Assembly (NCBI RefSeq): GCF_900475285.1
Contig: NZ_LS483370.1
Location: 2,308,001-2,372,000 of the forward strand
Reading direction: 5' to 3'
DNA: 64,000 nt
Source of the DNA: Pseudomonas taetrolens
GTDB taxonomy: Bacteria; Pseudomonadota; Gammaproteobacteria; Pseudomonadales; Pseudomonadaceae
Part shown: positions 26,627 through 35,102 of the stretch, piece by piece
How the letters are laid out: the number at the start of each line of letters is the position of its first letter
How positions within the stretch are numbered: the stretch's first letter is position 1
The notes under the pieces: generated by a model
The model's input: only the letters and a program-made list of their open reading frames with translations
Database searches by the model: none
What the model was told of the DNA's origin: nothing
Made by a program: the position numbers and the translations under genes

Positions 26627-26709
26627 GGTCGCTCCGTATTTTTCAGGCATGCAGAAGCCTGGCCGGCGGCCCGAAGGCGCCGGAGAGGGCTAGTGCGTCA
26701 AGGGTTGGG

Positions 26710-27801
26710 TCAGTTGCGCTGGAAGCGCTCGAACACGTTCATGTCCATGTCCAGGCCAAGCCCGGGGCCCTGCGGCACGCTCAGTTCACCGTCATGCAGC
26801 AGGCCGGGCACGTCATAGAGCCAGCCTTGTGGTTGCACATACAGGTACTCCACCTGGGGTACCGTTGGCTGGACTGCTGCCAGATGCAAAGTGGCGATCA
26901 GGCCCGGTCCGAAATACGGGGTATGCGGCAATACCACAGTGTCGTGCAGGCTGGCCAACTCGGCGATGCGCAGGCATTCGGTAATGCCGCCGACCTTGGT
27001 CACACTTGGCTGGATCGAATCCACTGCGCCCTTCTTGAGGGCCTGTTCGAATTGGTACGCGGTGCACCAATTCTCGCCTGCTGAGATCGGCACGCCGGCG
27101 CCGCGGAGGCTGGCCAGGGTAGCGAAGTCTTCCGGCGGGAAAATCGGCTCTTCCAGCCACGCCAGTTTCAGGCCTGCCAGGCGCGGCAACCAAGTGTGTA
27201 CATCCTCCTCCTTCCAGGCGCAGTTCACGTCAGTGGCCAACGGTGTATCGGCACCTATGGCGTCACGACAACGGGCGATTTCGTCGATGCTCACTTCATG
27301 CAGCTTGATGGTCTTGAAGCCTTGCTCCAGCGCTTTTTGGCAAATCATGGGCGCCACGCTGTTCTCACCGTAGCGCACCAGGCTGGCATAGGCGGGAATC
27401 GAGGTGCGGGTTGCTTCGCCCAGCAAGCGATGCAGAGGTACGCCTTCACGGCGTGCCTTGAGGTCCCACAGCGCCATGTCCACGCCCGAGAGCGCAAAGG
27501 TGGTGACGCCATAGCGACCAAACAGATGCAGCGCCAGTTGGGTGTCCAGGTTCCACTGGGCGATGTCATGCACGTCGCGTCCGACCAGCAACGGCATGAA
27601 CAAGCGCTGGATCAGTGCGCGGGTAGCATCGGCGACGAAGTAACCGAATGCCTCACCCCAGCCTACGTTGCCGCATTCGTCTTCTATCCGGACCAGCACG
27701 TTTTCCAGAGTGTTCCAAGTGGTCGGAGTGACATCGTGCCCTTTGCCACCATCGGTGAAGGGTATCTCGACAATGTAAGTGTCCAGTCGGGTGATTTTCA
27801 T
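26710..27801 (-). CDS. Enolase-superfamily sugar-acid dehydratase (mandelate-racemase group)
   Basis: A 363-residue enzyme of the MR/MLE subgroup. Visible: the capping domain 'WGEAFGYFVADATRALIQ', the barrel motif K-x-H ('TIKLHE', about residues 175-180), metal ligands D in 'ATDVNCAW', E in 'WLEEPIFPP', E in 'SAGENWC', and an H in 'VVLPHTPYFGPG'. A K-x-H (not K-x-K) at barrel strand 2 separates it from typical gluconate or galactonate dehydratases. Its ATG overlaps the stop of the SDR gene by four bases. Probably a sugar-acid dehydratase; the substrate is not known. Confidence 0.85.
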   Translation of the reverse strand: MKITRLDTYIVEIPFTDGGKGHDVTPTTWNTLENVLVRIEDECGNVGWGEAFGYFVADATRALIQRLFMPLLVGRDVHDIAQWNLDTQLALHLFGRYGVTTFALSGVDMALWDLKARREGVPLHRLLGEATRTSIPAYASLVRYGENSVAPMICQKALEQGFKTIKLHEVSIDEIARCRDAIGADTPLATDVNCAWKEEDVHTWLPRLAGLKLAWLEEPIFPPEDFATLASLRGAGVPISAGENWCTAYQFEQALKKGAVDSIQPSVTKVGGITECLRIAELASLHDTVVLPHTPYFGPGLIATLHLAAVQPTVPQVEYLYVQPQGWLYDVPGLLHDGELSVPQGPGLGLDMDMNVFERFQRN

Positions 27802-28610
27802 GAGCGAGCCCCCAGCAAGGCCGTCAGCGCAGCACCGGCGTAGCTGCCGCCGACGTGGTCACGTCCGGAGTGAACAGGGTCCATTGCGTCGTAGGGCAGG
27901 AAGTCGGCGGCCAGGTGGTCGGCGGCGTTATCCTGAGGTGCATAACCCAGCGCGCGGGCACGGGCATTGCTGAACAATGCATCAGGGCACTCAGACACAC
28001 CGTAGACAATTTCGTGGTTGACCTGTGGATGCTCCAGGCCGATGCGTACCAGTTGTGCCAAGTCGCGTGCGCTGGTCCATAGGCGCACGCGGCGGGCATC
28101 GCTGACCTTGGCATCAGCGTTGCCAATACGGATCACAAAGGTTGGCAGCTTATACCGTAGGGTCCAGGCGGCGCAGGCGGCTTCACCGAACACTTTGCTC
28201 AAGGCGTAGTAGCTGTCGGCGGCAGCCGGCATATCGTCGAAGGTCTCGGCAGCGTCAGTGCGGTACTGACCGAGCACATGGTGGCTGCTGGTAAAGATGA
28301 AACGTTGCACACCATGGCGTTCTGCCGCTTCGAGCAGGTAAAGGGTGGCGTGATAGTTCGGCTCCACGGTGCTGCCAAAGGCGATCCCGGTGCCGTGGGC
28401 GCACGCCAGGTGCAGCACCGCATGGCTGCCGACGACGGCCTGATTGACAAAGGCCGGGTCGGTCAGATCACCCGCCAATGCGGTTTCGCCTGCTTCAAGA
28501 CCAAGGATCGGTTGACGGTCGAGCAAGCGCAGCTGGTATTTCTGGCGCAAGTAAGGACGCAGGGCGGTGCCGACGATGCCGGCGGCACCTGTGATCAGAA
28601 GTGTTTGCAT
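27798..28610 (-). CDS. NAD-dependent epimerase/dehydratase-family SDR (uronate-dehydrogenase-like)
   Basis: A 270-residue extended-SDR protein. Cofactor motif 'ITGAAGIVGTALRPYL' at residues 6-21; catalytic Y-x3-K in 'YYALSK' (about 138-143), with 'FIFTSSHHVLG' providing the Ser/Thr. The size and the GAAGIVG motif resemble uronate dehydrogenase, which makes hexarate lactones. Start at 28610 (ATG); a TTG two codons earlier is in frame. It directly precedes the dehydratase gene, so the pair could oxidise a sugar or uronate and then dehydrate the acid. The assignment to uronate is only a working guess. Confidence 0.78.
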   Translation of the reverse strand: MQTLLITGAAGIVGTALRPYLRQKYQLRLLDRQPILGLEAGETALAGDLTDPAFVNQAVVGSHAVLHLACAHGTGIAFGSTVEPNYHATLYLLEAAERHGVQRFIFTSSHHVLGQYRTDAAETFDDMPAAADSYYALSKVFGEAACAAWTLRYKLPTFVIRIGNADAKVSDARRVRLWTSARDLAQLVRIGLEHPQVNHEIVYGVSECPDALFSNARARALGYAPQDNAADHLAADFLPYDAMDPVHSGRDHVGGSYAGAALTALLGARS

Positions 28611-28662
28611 AGCCAATACTCGAATGCTTGTCAGAGCCGCCCGCGCACGGGCAGCGAAAAAA

Positions 28663-29949
28663 TCAGACGGTTGCTGCGACAGCCAGCGGGGCTTTGGGGG
28701 CGGTCACGAAGAACGCCACGATCAAGGCACCGAAGATGCCAAGGATACCCGCCAGGCCAAAACCGCTGGCAAAGGTGCCGGTGCTCTGAATGATTATCCC
28801 GGTGAGGGTCGGCGCGACGATACCGGACAGGTTGGCCAGGCCGTGCATGAAGCCACCGGCGGTGCCCACCTGATGATCCGGCACCGCGTCCTGGATCAAC
28901 GACCAGTAGGCCGGCGCCGAAAGCATCAGGAAACCAATCGCTGCGGTCATCACCACCACGGTCGATGTCACGCTCTCCAGTTGCCCTGTGATACCGATGC
29001 AGCACGAAGCGATCAGCAAGCAAGTTACCAGCACTACCTTGCGCGAGAACAACCGGCGGCCTGTGCGCTTGAAGACCCAGTCGATCAACACCCCGCCCGC
29101 GATAAAGCCGAGGGTGCCGACAAACCACGGCAGGGCGGTGACGATGCTCATGGACTTGAGGTCGATGCCCTTAGCGTCGATCAGGTAGCTGGGAAACCAG
29201 GTCATGAAAAAGTACAGGATGTAGTTGTAGCAAAACAGTGAGACACCGGTGACCAGCACCGCGCGTTGCATGATGATCTGCATCACGGGTGTGCGGGGCG
29301 CATCTGCCGTCGCCTGCACTGGCACTTCACGGTCGGCGTTGATCAAGGCCAGTTCCTGGGGGCCTACCTTGGGGTGTTCCTTGGGCGTGGAAGCAGCCAT
29401 GCGGAACCAGGCGATTGCCCACAGGATACCGATGCTGGCAATCACCACGAATGCGACGCGCCAGCCCAACCACAGGGCCAGGAAACCAACGATCGGCCCC
29501 GCCAGTGCACCACCCAACGGGCCGCCAGCTTGGGCAAAACCAATGGCGCGGGCACGTTCTTTGATGGGGAACCAACTGTTGATGGCTTTGTTGGCCGTGG
29601 TACTGACCGGGCCTTCGCCCACGCCAAACAATGCGCGCACGATCAGCAACGACCAGAAGTTAAACGCCAGGGCCGTGCAACCGCAGAGTACCGACCAGAA
29701 CCCCATCGACCAGGTAAGCACACGCTTGGGTCCGAAACGGTCGGCCAGGTAGCCCCCGACAAAACAGAACAACGCATAACCAAAGAAGAAACTGGAGAAG
29801 ATCAGGCCCTTCTCCGACGGTGTCAGGTGGTAATCCTGGGTGATGAAGGGCATTGCAATCGACAGTGCAGCACGGTCAACGTAGTTGATGACCATGGCCA
29901 GGAACAGCATCGTCAAGATCACCCAACGATAGGGTTTGTTGTTATTCAT
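28663..29949 (-). CDS. MFS transporter, ACS family (sugar-acid type)
   Basis: A 428-residue permease with 12 predicted helices. Start at 29949 with GGAGACAGC upstream. The N-terminus 'VINYVDRAALSIAMPFITQD' is a near-signature of the glucarate/galactarate/galactonate:H+ symporters of the ACS family. Other marks: 'GYLADRFGPKRVL' and 'GVGEGPVSTTANKAINSWFP'. It lies 50 bp from the SDR gene on the same strand. The transport substrate is probably a sugar acid used by the neighbouring dehydratase. Confidence 0.88.
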   Translation of the reverse strand: MNNNKPYRWVILTMLFLAMVINYVDRAALSIAMPFITQDYHLTPSEKGLIFSSFFFGYALFCFVGGYLADRFGPKRVLTWSMGFWSVLCGCTALAFNFWSLLIVRALFGVGEGPVSTTANKAINSWFPIKERARAIGFAQAGGPLGGALAGPIVGFLALWLGWRVAFVVIASIGILWAIAWFRMAASTPKEHPKVGPQELALINADREVPVQATADAPRTPVMQIIMQRAVLVTGVSLFCYNYILYFFMTWFPSYLIDAKGIDLKSMSIVTALPWFVGTLGFIAGGVLIDWVFKRTGRRLFSRKVVLVTCLLIASCCIGITGQLESVTSTVVVMTAAIGFLMLSAPAYWSLIQDAVPDHQVGTAGGFMHGLANLSGIVAPTLTGIIIQSTGTFASGFGLAGILGIFGALIVAFFVTAPKAPLAVAATV

Positions 29950-30004
29950 CGCTGTCTCCACGCGCCCTCGTTGGGGCGCGCCTATTGTTGTGGTCGAGCG
30001 GGTT

Positions 30005-30298
30005 TCAGCAGGTGTAGTCCACAGCAACCCATTCGAAGTACTGCTTCAGGTCCTTGACGAGCGCCTGGTGGGCCGGGTGGGGCAGGTAACGCTCCACCGC
30101 GTCAGCATCGTCGAAGCTTGAGTCAAGCAGGTAGTCCCAGCAAATAGGACGATCCAGCTCATTGGCCGCGACGGTCCAGTCGCGGATGAAGTCGATCTGT
30201 TCCGGCAGGTGCTGCATACGCTGCACCAGTTGCTGTTCCAGATCCCTGTTCAAAGCCACCTCAGGCAGGCGGCGGAACATCACGAGATGACGCATCAT
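30005..30298 (-). CDS. Stress-responsive alpha/beta-barrel (Dabb) domain protein
   Basis: A 97-residue ferredoxin-like-fold protein (MMRHLVMFRRLPEVALN...). AAGGAGG seven bases before the first of two adjacent ATGs fixes the start at 30298. The Dabb pattern is clear: 'RHLVMF' strand, helix with 'LVQRMQHLP', 'DYLLDSSFDDADAVERYL', 'PHPAHQALVKDLKQYFEW'. Dabb proteins form dimers and some are lyases or small-molecule binders. Its placement between an MFS gene and a dehydrogenase gene suggests a role in handling the pathway intermediate. Confidence 0.83.
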   Translation of the reverse strand: MMRHLVMFRRLPEVALNRDLEQQLVQRMQHLPEQIDFIRDWTVAANELDRPICWDYLLDSSFDDADAVERYLPHPAHQALVKDLKQYFEWVAVDYTC

Positions 30299-30311
30299 GG
30301 CGCTGGCCTCC

Positions 30312-31703
30312 TTATGCCTGGGCCCAGGCCGGTGCGTCTTGCAGGGCCACCGGGCGCAGGAACCGCTCGATGGCGGCGTAGCCGACCGAGGTGGTCTGTG
30401 GTGTGGTGGAACTCGGCCATGGACCTCCATGCTGCTGAGCGGCGCAAACCGCCACACCGGTAGGCACGCCGGTGAATAGCACGCGCCCCGACACCGCTTC
30501 AGCGACCTGTACCAATGCGCGGTTGGCTGGGGTGTCTTCGTTGGCCCCCCACAACGTGGTAGTCAACGTGCCGCCGACGGCCTGCAAGACCTGGTGGACC
30601 TGCGCCTGATCACGCGCCTTCACGACCAGTGCGCCGGGGCCGAACATTTCTTCGCGCAGCGCCGGGTTCTGAATAAAGGTCACCGCATCGGTGGCGTACA
30701 CCCGTGGTGCAGGGCCGTGTGCATCCGGGCCGGGGGCTAGCAGAGTGGTAGCATGGCCCGCCACATGGGCGCTGGCCGCCTCAAAACCCTGGCGCATGCC
30801 TGGGGTGAGCATGGCGTGAGGTTGGATCGGCGCCAGTGCTTCACAGAGTTGCCCGATGAAACGCTCGCTGGTCGTGCTATCAAGCACCACAATCAAGCCC
30901 GGGCTGGTGCAGAACTGACCGCACCCCATGGTGATCGAGGTGGCGAGTGTGTTGGCCAGTTCGGCGCTGTTTTGCTCCAGCGCGGCAGGCAAGGCCACCA
31001 GCGGGTTGATGGAACCCAGCTCGCCAAAAAACGGCACCGGGCGTGAGCGCTCGTTGGCCAGTTTCCACAACGCGGTACCGCCTTGGAATGAACCGGTGAA
31101 TGCCACGGCGGCGATGTCCGGGTGTTGCACCAGATAGCCACCGGCGCCACGGCTGGCGTTATCCACCAAGGTCAGCAAACCTTCAGGCAAGCCTTGGGCA
31201 CGCACCACCTCACGGGCCAGATCTAACACGACCTGGGACAGGCGCGGATGACCGGAGTGGGCCTTGACCACCACCGGGCATCCTGCCGCCAGGGCCGATG
31301 CGGTGTCGCCGCCGAGTACGGAAAACGCGAAGGGGAAGTTGCTCGCTGAGAACATTGCTACTGGGCCCAGTGGGCGCAGTACACGAGTCAGTTGCGGACG
31401 ACCGGCAGGCGGTGTGCCGGCCACGGCTTCGTCAACAACGCGGGTATAGGCGGGCCCGCTGGAAAGGCCATCGGCAAACCCGCGCAATTGGAAAGCTGTG
31501 CGCGCAATTTCACCGCCCAGGCGTCCGGCACCCAGGTGGGTTTCTTCGTCGGCCAAGGCAATCAGACTGTCCTTTTGCGCCTCCAAGGCTTCAGCCAGGC
31601 CGCGCAGCAATGAGGCACGTACCGTTGCGCTGGCTTGCGCCCATAGCGGTGCGGCAGCGTGAGCTTGGGCAACGGCGGCGTCGACTACGGAATATTCGCT
31701 CAT
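30312..31703 (-). CDS. Alpha-ketoglutarate semialdehyde dehydrogenase (2,5-dioxovalerate dehydrogenase)
   Basis: A 463-residue aldehyde dehydrogenase of the KGSADH class: catalytic Cys in 'GQFCTSPGLIVV', general base Glu in 'FFGELGSINP', cofactor motif 'SASNFPFAFSVLGGDTASAL'. The class III KGSADH 'GCPVVVKAHSGHP' and the shortened N-terminus are present. It oxidises alpha-ketoglutarate semialdehyde to 2-oxoglutarate, the exit step of pentose and hexaric-acid pathways. This is the strongest evidence that the cluster feeds sugar acids into the TCA cycle. Confidence 0.88.
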   Translation of the reverse strand: MSEYSVVDAAVAQAHAAAPLWAQASATVRASLLRGLAEALEAQKDSLIALADEETHLGAGRLGGEIARTAFQLRGFADGLSSGPAYTRVVDEAVAGTPPAGRPQLTRVLRPLGPVAMFSASNFPFAFSVLGGDTASALAAGCPVVVKAHSGHPRLSQVVLDLAREVVRAQGLPEGLLTLVDNASRGAGGYLVQHPDIAAVAFTGSFQGGTALWKLANERSRPVPFFGELGSINPLVALPAALEQNSAELANTLATSITMGCGQFCTSPGLIVVLDSTTSERFIGQLCEALAPIQPHAMLTPGMRQGFEAASAHVAGHATTLLAPGPDAHGPAPRVYATDAVTFIQNPALREEMFGPGALVVKARDQAQVHQVLQAVGGTLTTTLWGANEDTPANRALVQVAEAVSGRVLFTGVPTGVAVCAAQQHGGPWPSSTTPQTTSVGYAAIERFLRPVALQDAPAWAQA

Positions 31704-31704
31704 C

Positions 31705-32151
31705 TCAAGCCTCCAGGGGGTTTAAGTGATAGCCACGACCTTCGTAGTCAAAGGCCACCAGTTCGTTGATGGTCACGTCCTGCTTGGCAGGGGAGGCGTA
31801 ATAGGCGCGGATCTCGCTGATCAGGCCGGTGTCCTTGTCGAAGATGTACCACTCGTCTCCACGCAGGGCGGTGCCCAGCTTGCTTTTCCAGTGGGTCCAC
31901 TCAATCACCGCTTCATCGCTGTCGTGGCTCACCAGGATCTTCTCGATGGTCCACTGCGACCCCAGGTTTGCCACGCACCACTGCCACTTGCGCGCGATGG
32001 TGTCGGCGGTGCGCCACGGGATTTCCGGCAAACCATCGGGGAAATAATGCACGGCGTCCGGGGTGAAGCAGCTGACCAGTGCGTCGTAGTCCGCTGCATT
32101 GCACGCGTCGAAGTAGCGCCGGATGGTTTGGGCGTGTTTGTGCTCGGCCAT
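31705..32151 (-). CDS. SnoaL/NTF2-like protein
   Basis: A 148-residue NTF2-like cone-fold protein. Start at 32151. Its sequence ('TIRRYFDACNAADYDALVSC', 'DGLPEIPWRTADTIARKW', 'ISEIRAYYASPAKQD') fits the SnoaL-like group, which contains ketosteroid-isomerase-type enzymes and binding proteins. It starts a few bases after the RraA-like stop and ends one base before the KGSADH start codon, so translation is probably coupled. It may act as an isomerase or dehydratase in the pathway; this is inference. Confidence 0.8.
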   Translation of the reverse strand: MAEHKHAQTIRRYFDACNAADYDALVSCFTPDAVHYFPDGLPEIPWRTADTIARKWQWCVANLGSQWTIEKILVSHDSDEAVIEWTHWKSKLGTALRGDEWYIFDKDTGLISEIRAYYASPAKQDVTINELVAFDYEGRGYHLNPLEA

Positions 32152-32153
32152 GA

Positions 32154-32957
32154 TCAAACGCCTGTGTCGATAATTGACGGGATGTGTGGGCGACCGGAGG
32201 CTACCCAATCCTGGTAGGCCGCGACGGCCTCGGGGTTTGGCGGGTACACGCCCCACAGTGCTTCACCGGCGGCGATGCGCATGGCCAGGTAGTTTTCGAT
32301 GTCGTCCTGTTCCAGGCACACCTCGGCCAGTTCTTCAGCCAGGTGCGCGGGGACCAGGGTCAGGCCATCGGCGTCGCCGACAATCACATCGCCGGGATAC
32401 ACGGCGATACCGGCGCAACCAATCGGCACTTGCAGGTCAGCCACGTGGTGATAGGAAATACGCGTGGTGGCGACAATCTCGCGAGCGTAGGCGGGCAGTG
32501 GCAGTTCAGCGATCTCGCTGCCGTCGCGCAATGCGCCGTCGGTCACGATGCCACGGGCACCGCGAGCGAGCAGGCGGGTCACCAAAATGTTACCAGCGGA
32601 CGCGGCAGCGGCGTCATTGCGGCTGTCGATCACCAGCACGTCGCCCGGCTGGATCTGCTCCACACCTTGCCATTGCAGGTTGTCGCCGTTGGGTTTGGTG
32701 GTCATGGTGCCGTAGGTGTCGATGTCCTCACGGGCCGGGATAAAACGCATGGTGAAAGCACGCCCAGCGAACGGCTTTGCGGTGCGGCTCATGGCCTTGA
32801 GGCCGACAAATGCCGGCTGACGATAGCCGCGCTTGAACAGTTGGGTGGTCAACGAACCGCTGGAGCAACGGGCCAGTTTTTCCAGTGTCTGCTCGCTGAC
32901 GGTTACGTCGCGCTTGGCCGTGTTTTCGTTTGCTTCAGCGTATTGGTGAATAGCCAT
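32154..32957 (-). CDS. RraA-like protein (HMG/CHA-aldolase family)
   Basis: A 267-residue member of the RraA/dimethylmenaquinone-methyltransferase-like fold, with about 35 residues more at the N-terminus. Seen: 'CSSGSLTTQLFKRGYRQP', 'PGDVLVIDSRNDAAAASAGN', 'GARGIVTDGALRDGSEIAEL', and the G/D metal motif 'AVYPGDVIVGDADGLTLVP'. Families with this fold include 4-hydroxy-4-methyl-2-oxoglutarate aldolases and sugar-acid aldolases. GGAGAACCG precedes the ATG. In this cluster it could split the keto-deoxy sugar acid; no other lyase is present. First gene of the minus-strand operon. Confidence 0.83.
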   Translation of the reverse strand: MAIHQYAEANENTAKRDVTVSEQTLEKLARCSSGSLTTQLFKRGYRQPAFVGLKAMSRTAKPFAGRAFTMRFIPAREDIDTYGTMTTKPNGDNLQWQGVEQIQPGDVLVIDSRNDAAAASAGNILVTRLLARGARGIVTDGALRDGSEIAELPLPAYAREIVATTRISYHHVADLQVPIGCAGIAVYPGDVIVGDADGLTLVPAHLAEELAEVCLEQDDIENYLAMRIAAGEALWGVYPPNPEAVAAYQDWVASGRPHIPSIIDTGV

Positions 32958-33198
32958 TCGGTTCTCCTGGCATCCCGTGACGACGGGGTAAGTTCTGCTC
33001 GCGGTGACAATCATCTGGCGAGGCGAGCGATGGGCCGATGCTAGGCGCAACCTCGGCCGTGGCAAAACGCCGCGGCGTATGCTGAGGGCTTGCTGTCTCA
33101 CATCGCGGGACTCGCCTCGGCGCAGCCGAACGGCGTCATGCGAGGGCAACGCCGCTGCGCGGTAGTCTGGGCCGGTGTCTTTCCCAAGGATTGCCCCG

Positions 33199-34122
33199 AT
33201 GCCCCTGTACCCGCTTGATCCCTCCTTGCAGGCCTATGTTGATACCAGTGCCAGTTTCACTCCCCGCAACGACACGCTTTCTGCGCGACGCACAGCGTTT
33301 GCCGAGGCCTGTCGGCATTTCACACCGCCTGCCCCGGCGCACCTGCTGATTGACGATCAGTGTGTGGGCGGGCGGCAGGTGAGAATCTATTTCCCGGCGG
33401 GTGATGTACCTCACGGCGGCTGGCCCGCGGTGTTGTACCTGCACGGCGGCGGCTGGAGCATGGGTGCGCACGACACCCATGACTGGTTTGCCTTCGCCCT
33501 GGCCCGGCGCCTGCAGGTAGCACTGGTGGCCGTGGACTACCGACTGGCGCCGGAGCATCCGTTTCCCGCGCCATTGGAGGATGCGTTAATGGTGTGGTTG
33601 CACTTGCGCGAAGGACGGTTGGCCGGACTTTCTTCTGAGCGCCTGGCAGTGGCAGGAGACAGCGCCGGTGGGACCTTGGCGGCAGGGTTATGTGTTGCGC
33701 TGCGTGAGCGAGGCTTAGCCCAGCCGTACCTGCAGGCATTGGTGTACCCGGTACTCAGTGCACATCAGCAGTTCGCCTCCATGCACGAACATGCCTGCGC
33801 CCCGATGCTCACCACGCAAGGGCTGATGGCGTCGCTTGCCGGATATGTGCCAGACGAGTCTAGTCAGCGCGACCCCCAGGCCTTGGCACTGGAGCAGGAG
33901 GCCGCCACTGGACTGGCTCCGGCATTTGTTGGCGTGGCGCAGTGGGATCCGCTCTGTGATCAAGGCCGGGCCTACGTGGCGATGTTAAGGCAGGCCCAGG
34001 TGCCTGCCGAACTGTACGTCGGTGAAGGGCTAGTGCACGCTAGCCTGCGTGCGAGTGGGGTTGCGGCAGTGGAGAGTTTCTATGACGCAGTTGCCGCCGC
34101 CTTGCGCGCTGCATTGTTATAA
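33199..34122 (+). CDS. Alpha/beta hydrolase, hormone-sensitive-lipase type
   Basis: A 307-residue esterase. The oxyanion motif HGGGW (about residue 88), the nucleophile motif G-D-S-A-G-G ('VAGDSAGGTLAAGL', about 153), and an Asp in 'WDPLCDQGRAY' and His in 'GLVHASL' complete a triad typical of family IV. Start at 33199 with AAGGAT upstream. It is divergent from the RraA-led operon. It may release a sugar or sugar acid from an ester. It is the last gene before the attachment repeat at 34249. Confidence 0.88.
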   Translation: MPLYPLDPSLQAYVDTSASFTPRNDTLSARRTAFAEACRHFTPPAPAHLLIDDQCVGGRQVRIYFPAGDVPHGGWPAVLYLHGGGWSMGAHDTHDWFAFALARRLQVALVAVDYRLAPEHPFPAPLEDALMVWLHLREGRLAGLSSERLAVAGDSAGGTLAAGLCVALRERGLAQPYLQALVYPVLSAHQQFASMHEHACAPMLTTQGLMASLAGYVPDESSQRDPQALALEQEAATGLAPAFVGVAQWDPLCDQGRAYVAMLRQAQVPAELYVGEGLVHASLRASGVAAVESFYDAVAAALRAALL

Positions 34123-34248
34123 GGTTCTACACTTGGGAGAGTCTCACTGAGTGAGACGCTGGCACGGCAAAATCCTCAGCCGGGTATGGCCCAACAATCC
34201 CACCACCAGAGTGACTTTTTCGAGAATGGGACTGCCGAACCTCGGGCT

Positions 34249-34403
34249 GGGGGCATCCTTTTCAAACCATCCAAAGCATGCCCTCAGATGTGCCCCCAAT
34301 GTAGCAATCCACGGGAAGTGGATGGAGCTCCATGGTTGTGGAAAGCCAGAAATGCTCAGCTAAACAGCCTGCCAGACGATCCCTAAAGACTGTCAGGATC
34401 GCC
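34249..34403. repeat. Direct repeat, left copy (attachment site of the 9-kb island)
   Basis: 155 bp that recur at 43326-43480, offset exactly 9077 bp. Bases 34289-34403 are identical in both copies; 34249-34288 has scattered mismatches. The right end encodes, on the minus strand, GDPDSL and the stop, the last codons of the LysR gene at 43460. So this is the far copy of an attachment site duplicated when the island inserted. The core includes CGATCC...GGGATCG, an imperfect inverted repeat. Confidence 0.85.
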
Positions 34404-34510
34404 AAAAAACATTTTGACTTAGCTCTAGGACGATGCTTTCAGCTAGAAAAAATAAAATTATGCCCCCATTTTTGCCCCCATTCGCATCGGGTGTTCAAGC
34501 GATCGCGAAC
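34404..34510 (-). other. Probable integrase 3'-end scar
   Basis: About 107 bp next to the left attachment copy, homologous to 21031-21135 and carrying two 'GCCCCCA' blocks. On the minus strand it reads like the tail end of a gene that enters the repeat, as expected if a tyrosine integrase once lay here and was deleted. No integrase frame of useful length remains, so the island should not be able to excise unaided. Confidence 0.45.
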
Positions 34511-34626
34511 GGCGATTTCTGAAGCGGGGCGGGGTGGACGTGACAGGTATTCAGTGCGCCTCCGTATACTGGATGACCAACCCGAATCCGGCAAATCCCT
34601 GGTGGTTCGATGAGTCGATATGCGAA

Positions 34627-35001
34627 CTACTTAGCCCACCGAGATGAGACATATGGTGTGACGTCTCTGTATTCTACCGCCTGAAGCTTGAAGTACTGCC
34701 CTTTGGCTTTCAGCGCATGGATGATGCGACATTGGGCATAAGTGGTGCCGTATGAGGTGCTCGGGCCTTGGATGTTGAGTACCAATTCCCCTCCGTCGCT
34801 TCGCTCGTACCTCAATTCTCTCAAGGCTCCCGCCGCTTCACCATTTGCCTCGGCGATCTCGATCACCAATTCCCTTAAGGCCGATTGGTCGGTGTCTGGT
34901 AGCTCTGCGGAAAACTTGACCTGGCGTTGGCTTTGAAAGCCTCCGCCACTGGCCGAGCCTATTCGGTTAAATGTGATGTGGGCGAGCAGGACTACTTCCA
35001 T
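34627..35001 (-). CDS. Unknown protein downstream of the TIR gene
   Basis: A 124-residue protein that I do not recognise. It begins 'MEVVLLAHITFNRIGSASGG', with alternating charged beta-strand-like stretches ('LRELRYERSDGGELVLNIQG', 'YFKLQAVEYRDVTPYVSS') and no membrane segment or signal peptide. It is 101 bp downstream of the TIR gene on the same strand, so it may be the last gene of the defence-type cluster. Confidence 0.6.
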   Translation of the reverse strand: MEVVLLAHITFNRIGSASGGGFQSQRQVKFSAELPDTDQSALRELVIEIAEANGEAAGALRELRYERSDGGELVLNIQGPSTSYGTTYAQCRIIHALKAKGQYFKLQAVEYRDVTPYVSSRWAK

Positions 35002-35102
35002 GGTCTGAACCTTCTATGTGAGTCTTACTTCTTTGTCGTAGGGGGCAGCGTCAAGGCCAAGTGCCCCCTCTGGGTTCTTTCTAATTCGCACCCAACAATG
35101 AT

